Part shown: positions 61,269-64,000 of the stretch, one piece after another
Layout of the letters: every line of letters starts with the position of its first letter
Numbering within the stretch: the first letter of the stretch is position 1
NCBI RefSeq assembly: GCF_032926325.1
Contig: NZ_CP136709.1
Location: 1,714,501-1,778,500 of the forward strand
DNA length: 64,000 nucleotides
Direction: 5' to 3'
Origin: Aestuariibaculum lutulentum
GTDB lineage: Bacteria > Bacteroidota > Bacteroidia > Flavobacteriales > Flavobacteriaceae
The notes under the pieces: model-generated
What the model was told of the DNA's origin: nothing
Databases searched by the model: none
The model's input: only the letters and a program-made list of their open reading frames with translations
Translations under genes and position numbers: made by a program

Positions 61269-61817
61269 ATGAAGAGCTTAATTAAAATATTAGCAGTAGC
61301 AGTTGTTTTAGTAGCTGTATCATGTAAAAAGGATACAGCACCAAACTACCAATTCATGCCAAATATGTATGAATCTGTAGGCTATGAAACATATAGCGAA
61401 TCGGCTGCATTTAAAAACGGAGTAGAAGCACAATTACCAGTAGCAGGTACTATAGCTAGAGGATTTGTTCCTTTCGATATTGAAAATTCTACAGAGGGAT
61501 ACGAATTAGCTAAAGCCAATTTAGTTAGTCCTTTAGATTCTACTCAGGTTGATTTAGAAAGAGGAAAAGCGCTTTACGATATTTACTGTGGTATTTGTCA
61601 CGGTAATAAAGGTGACGGTCAAGGTAACTTAGTAAAACGTGAAAAAATATTAGGTATACCAAACTACGCCGATAGAGAGATTACAGCAGGAAGTATTTAC
61701 CACACTATTTATTACGGTAAAAATGCTATGGGTTCTTACGCTAATCAAATCAATGAAGAAGAGCGTTGGCAAGTAGTTTCATACGTGTTAAAATTAAGAG
61801 CTGATTTAGTAAAGTAA
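61269..61817 (+). CDS. actE: Alternative complex III subunit E, monoheme cytochrome c lipoprotein
   Basis: A protein of 182 residues from ATG 61269, preferred over an in-frame start at 61245 because it gives a normal lipoprotein signal (SLIKILAVAVVLVAVSC, lipid Cys 19). It has one heme site, CGICH (about residue 112), and an axial Met in the GSYANQINEEERW region. It lies seven bases after the actD stop. It probably passes electrons from ActA towards the oxidase. Confidence 0.94.
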   Translation: MKSLIKILAVAVVLVAVSCKKDTAPNYQFMPNMYESVGYETYSESAAFKNGVEAQLPVAGTIARGFVPFDIENSTEGYELAKANLVSPLDSTQVDLERGKALYDIYCGICHGNKGDGQGNLVKREKILGIPNYADREITAGSIYHTIYYGKNAMGSYANQINEEERWQVVSYVLKLRADLVK

Positions 61818-61837
61818 GAAGATAAGATTATATAGAT

Positions 61838-63199
61838 ATGTACACATTTTCAAATAAATTAAAGACATTTTCTATCATTCTAATGGTTTTAGGATTGTTA
61901 GGTGTTGGATATGGTTTTATGACATCTCATAAATCTTTAGACGAAGTAAAAACTATGCTTGCTGAAGAGGCATCACATCACGGTGGTGGTCATGGTGAAG
62001 AAGCTACTCACGCAGTAGCCGATACTCATGATGCTCATGGAGAGGCAGTACACGGAGAAGTTGCTCACGCTGAAGATGCGCACCACGGTGACGCTCACGC
62101 AGAGCACGTTCAACACCAAATAGCAAACCGTCCTTGGTCTGCTTTGTATGTTGGAGCTTTCTTTTTTATGATGATTGGTTTAGGCGTTTTAGCCTTCTAT
62201 GCGATTCAAATTGCATCACAAGCAGGATGGTCTCCAGTATTATTCAGAGTTATGGAAGCAATCACTGCTTACGTATTACCTGGAGCTTTAATTGTATTAG
62301 CGATTGCTATTGCATCTGGTACAATTGGTCACTACAACCTTTTCATTTGGATGGATCCAGAAGTGGTTGCTCATGATGAATTAATTCAAGGAAAATCAGG
62401 TTGGTTAAACTTACCAATGTTTGCTGTTAGAGGTTTAGTATTTATTGCAGGATGGGCTTTATACCGTCACTTTGCTCGTAAATTCTCTATCGCTCAGGAT
62501 AACGCACAGTATAACACGAACTTTAAGAAATCATTCCGTATCGCTGCGGCATTCTTAGTATTCTTTATCTATTCAGAATCTATGATGTCTTGGGATTGGG
62601 TAATGAGTGTTGATCCACACTGGTTCTCTACATTATTTGGATGGTATGTATTTGCAAGTATGTTTGTAAGTGGTATTACAGTTATCGCTTTAATGAGCAT
62701 CTACTTAAAATCTAAAGGATACTTAGAATTTGTAAACGCAAACCACTTACACGATGTGGCTAAGTTTATGTTCGCTATTAGTATTTTCTGGACATACTTA
62801 TGGTTCTCTCAATTCATGCTTATCTGGTACTCTAACATTCCAGAAGAGGTAACATACTTTATAACTCGTATAAACGATTATAAATTACCATTCTTCGGTA
62901 TGGTTGCGCTTAACTTCATCTTCCCAGTATTATTATTGATGAATGCTGATTTTAAACGCGTGCCTTGGTTTGTGGTAATGACAGGTATCGTAATCTTATT
63001 TGGTCACTACGTTGACATTTTCAATATGATTATGCCTGCTACAGTTGGAGATAGATGGTTTATAGGAATTCCAGAAATCGGTTCAATATTATTATTCGGA
63101 GGTTTATTCATATTTGTTGTTTTCACCGCTTTAACAAAAGCACCGTTATTAGCAAAAGGATATCCTTTAATCAAAGAAAGTGAAGATTTCCATTATTAA
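61838..63199 (+). CDS. actF: Alternative complex III subunit F, with a His-rich segment
   Basis: A 453-residue membrane protein related to ActC and annotated in relatives as quinol:cytochrome c oxidoreductase quinone-binding subunit 2. One helix (residues 10-30) precedes a His/Ala/Glu-rich stretch (about 46-96) with repeated H-x-x-H and HHG spacing. About nine more helices follow from residue 101. The His-rich stretch lies between helix 1 and helix 2, so it is an aqueous loop. It is 20 bp downstream of actE. Confidence 0.93.
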   Translation: MYTFSNKLKTFSIILMVLGLLGVGYGFMTSHKSLDEVKTMLAEEASHHGGGHGEEATHAVADTHDAHGEAVHGEVAHAEDAHHGDAHAEHVQHQIANRPWSALYVGAFFFMMIGLGVLAFYAIQIASQAGWSPVLFRVMEAITAYVLPGALIVLAIAIASGTIGHYNLFIWMDPEVVAHDELIQGKSGWLNLPMFAVRGLVFIAGWALYRHFARKFSIAQDNAQYNTNFKKSFRIAAAFLVFFIYSESMMSWDWVMSVDPHWFSTLFGWYVFASMFVSGITVIALMSIYLKSKGYLEFVNANHLHDVAKFMFAISIFWTYLWFSQFMLIWYSNIPEEVTYFITRINDYKLPFFGMVALNFIFPVLLLMNADFKRVPWFVVMTGIVILFGHYVDIFNMIMPATVGDRWFIGIPEIGSILLFGGLFIFVVFTALTKAPLLAKGYPLIKESEDFHY

Positions 63200-63229
63200 T
63201 TAAGATATAAATAAAGACGAACGATAACA

Positions 63230-64000
63230 ATGACTGCTTTATTAACAATTATAGTATTAGTATTTATTCTGGTTGCCATCTGGCAAATGGTAAAGATTTT
63301 CGATTTGGCTCAGGCTTCATCGGAATGTGGCCAAGTAGCTACCGATAAGGACAACAAAATAAATGCTTATTTAATGATGGGCTTCTTAGCCTTCATTTAT
63401 ATCATTACCATTGTATGTATAGTTAAATGGGGAGATTTACCTTTACTATCTAACTCTGCTTCAGAACATGGTCCAACAATCGATAACTTAATGGCTATTT
63501 CGTTAGTTATCATATTCTTTGTTCAAACTATAACCCAATTTTTATTACACTATTTCGCATTTAAATATAAAGGTGAAAAAGGTAAAAAAGCGTTATTCTT
63601 TGCAGATAACAATAAGTTAGAGGCTATTTGGACAATCATTCCTGTAATTGTTTTAGCAGGTTTAATTATCTACGGATTGAATACTTGGGTTAACATTATG
63701 GGTGTTGACGAAAGTGATGACCCGATGGTAGTTGAATTATACGCTCAGCAGTTTAACTGGACAGCGCGTTATGCTGGTCAGGATAACACGTTAGGAAAAG
63801 CTAACGTACGTTTAATTGATATCGACAGAGCTAACGTTTTAGGTTTAGATGAAGCTGATCCTAATGCTCAAGATGATATCATTACTAAAGAATTACACTT
63901 ACCTGTTGGAAAACCGGTATTATTTAAAATGCGTTCTCAAGACGTATTACACTCGGCTTACATGCCACACTTTAGAGCACAAATGAACTGTGTTCCTGGG
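63230..64000 (+). CDS. coxB: Cytochrome c oxidase subunit II (cut by window edge)
   Basis: The first 257 codons of oxidase subunit II, running off the window. An ATG at 63230 is followed by a membrane helix (ALLTIIVLVFILVAIW), a short loop and two more hydrophobic segments. The periplasmic cupredoxin domain has QQFNWTARYAG near residue 178 and VLHSAYMPHFRAQMNCVPG at the end, where the first His is an expected copper A ligand. The copper A cysteines would come after the edge. It follows actF by 30 bp, so the quinol oxidase and the cytochrome oxidase are in one unit. Confidence 0.93.
   Translation, partial: MTALLTIIVLVFILVAIWQMVKIFDLAQASSECGQVATDKDNKINAYLMMGFLAFIYIITIVCIVKWGDLPLLSNSASEHGPTIDNLMAISLVIIFFVQTITQFLLHYFAFKYKGEKGKKALFFADNNKLEAIWTIIPVIVLAGLIIYGLNTWVNIMGVDESDDPMVVELYAQQFNWTARYAGQDNTLGKANVRLIDIDRANVLGLDEADPNAQDDIITKELHLPVGKPVLFKMRSQDVLHSAYMPHFRAQMNCVPG

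Noticed and set aside
1..64000. Prophage, integrative element, restriction system, toxin-antitoxin pair or other defence island.
   Set aside because: No integrase, transposase, phage structural gene, methyltransferase or paired small toxin gene is visible. The genes are core metabolism, translation, respiration and envelope functions.

Overview
The window is AT-rich chromosomal DNA from a member of the Flavobacteriaceae (Bacteroidota). The evidence is indirect but consistent: promoters of the TTG-N(17-23)-TAnnTTTG type, no visible Shine-Dalgarno sequences, a paired ExbD system, a DUF5686-type outer-membrane barrel, a DUF2723 membrane protein, and an alternative complex III (act) operon leading into cytochrome oxidase. 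I see no insertion sequence, prophage, integrase or CRISPR array. Most of the window is ordinary core genome.

Layout. 1-3802: a TetR-controlled RND efflux operon (tetR, tolC, adaptor, pump, all minus strand; the pump is cut by the window edge), with a large inverted repeat over the tetR promoter. 3833-5193: a divergent short-chain polyprenyl diphosphate synthase and a small partner gene. 5235-8689: a three-gene minus-strand cluster that I read as copper acquisition. It holds a TonB-dependent receptor with the CxxxM and HxM pair of the OprC/NosA family, a lipoprotein with two Met/His-rich domains, and a small Cys/His protein. 8758-13436: an outer-membrane barrel protein and sucA-sucB of the TCA cycle. 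13437-15195: an unusual island with a 36-residue membrane microprotein, two near-identical 149-bp tandem repeats plus a partial and a decayed copy, an orphan LuxR/NarL response regulator and a retropepsin-like protease. 15344-21137: tatD, ansA, tRNA-Ser, exbB-exbD-exbD, a PorT-like barrel and a PAP2-like membrane protein.

21134-32206 (minus strand): rpoN, asnS, an MMPL/RND-type exporter, a DUF5686-like barrel, frr, pyrH, tsf, rpsB, rpsI and rplM. 32532-48123: a YgiQ-type radical SAM protein, an S9 peptidase, a secreted Cys-paired protein, polA, cutC, a membrane metallophosphoesterase, a thioredoxin-fold protein without its CxxC, a polysaccharide deacetylase and a large DUF2723 membrane protein. 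48276-54058: tRNA-Gln, a tandem universal stress protein and the rimP-nusA-infB operon, which has a terminator-like hairpin in its leader. 54195-64000: a SPOR protein and the respiratory operon actABCDEF-coxB (coxB cut by the edge), which carries electrons from menaquinol through alternative complex III to cytochrome oxidase.

The points most worth a second look are the copper-type cluster, the tandem-repeat island beside the response regulator, the thioredoxin-fold protein without active-site cysteines, the rimP leader hairpin, and several genes whose -7 promoter box lies only 4-8 nt before the start codon, suggesting leaderless mRNAs.
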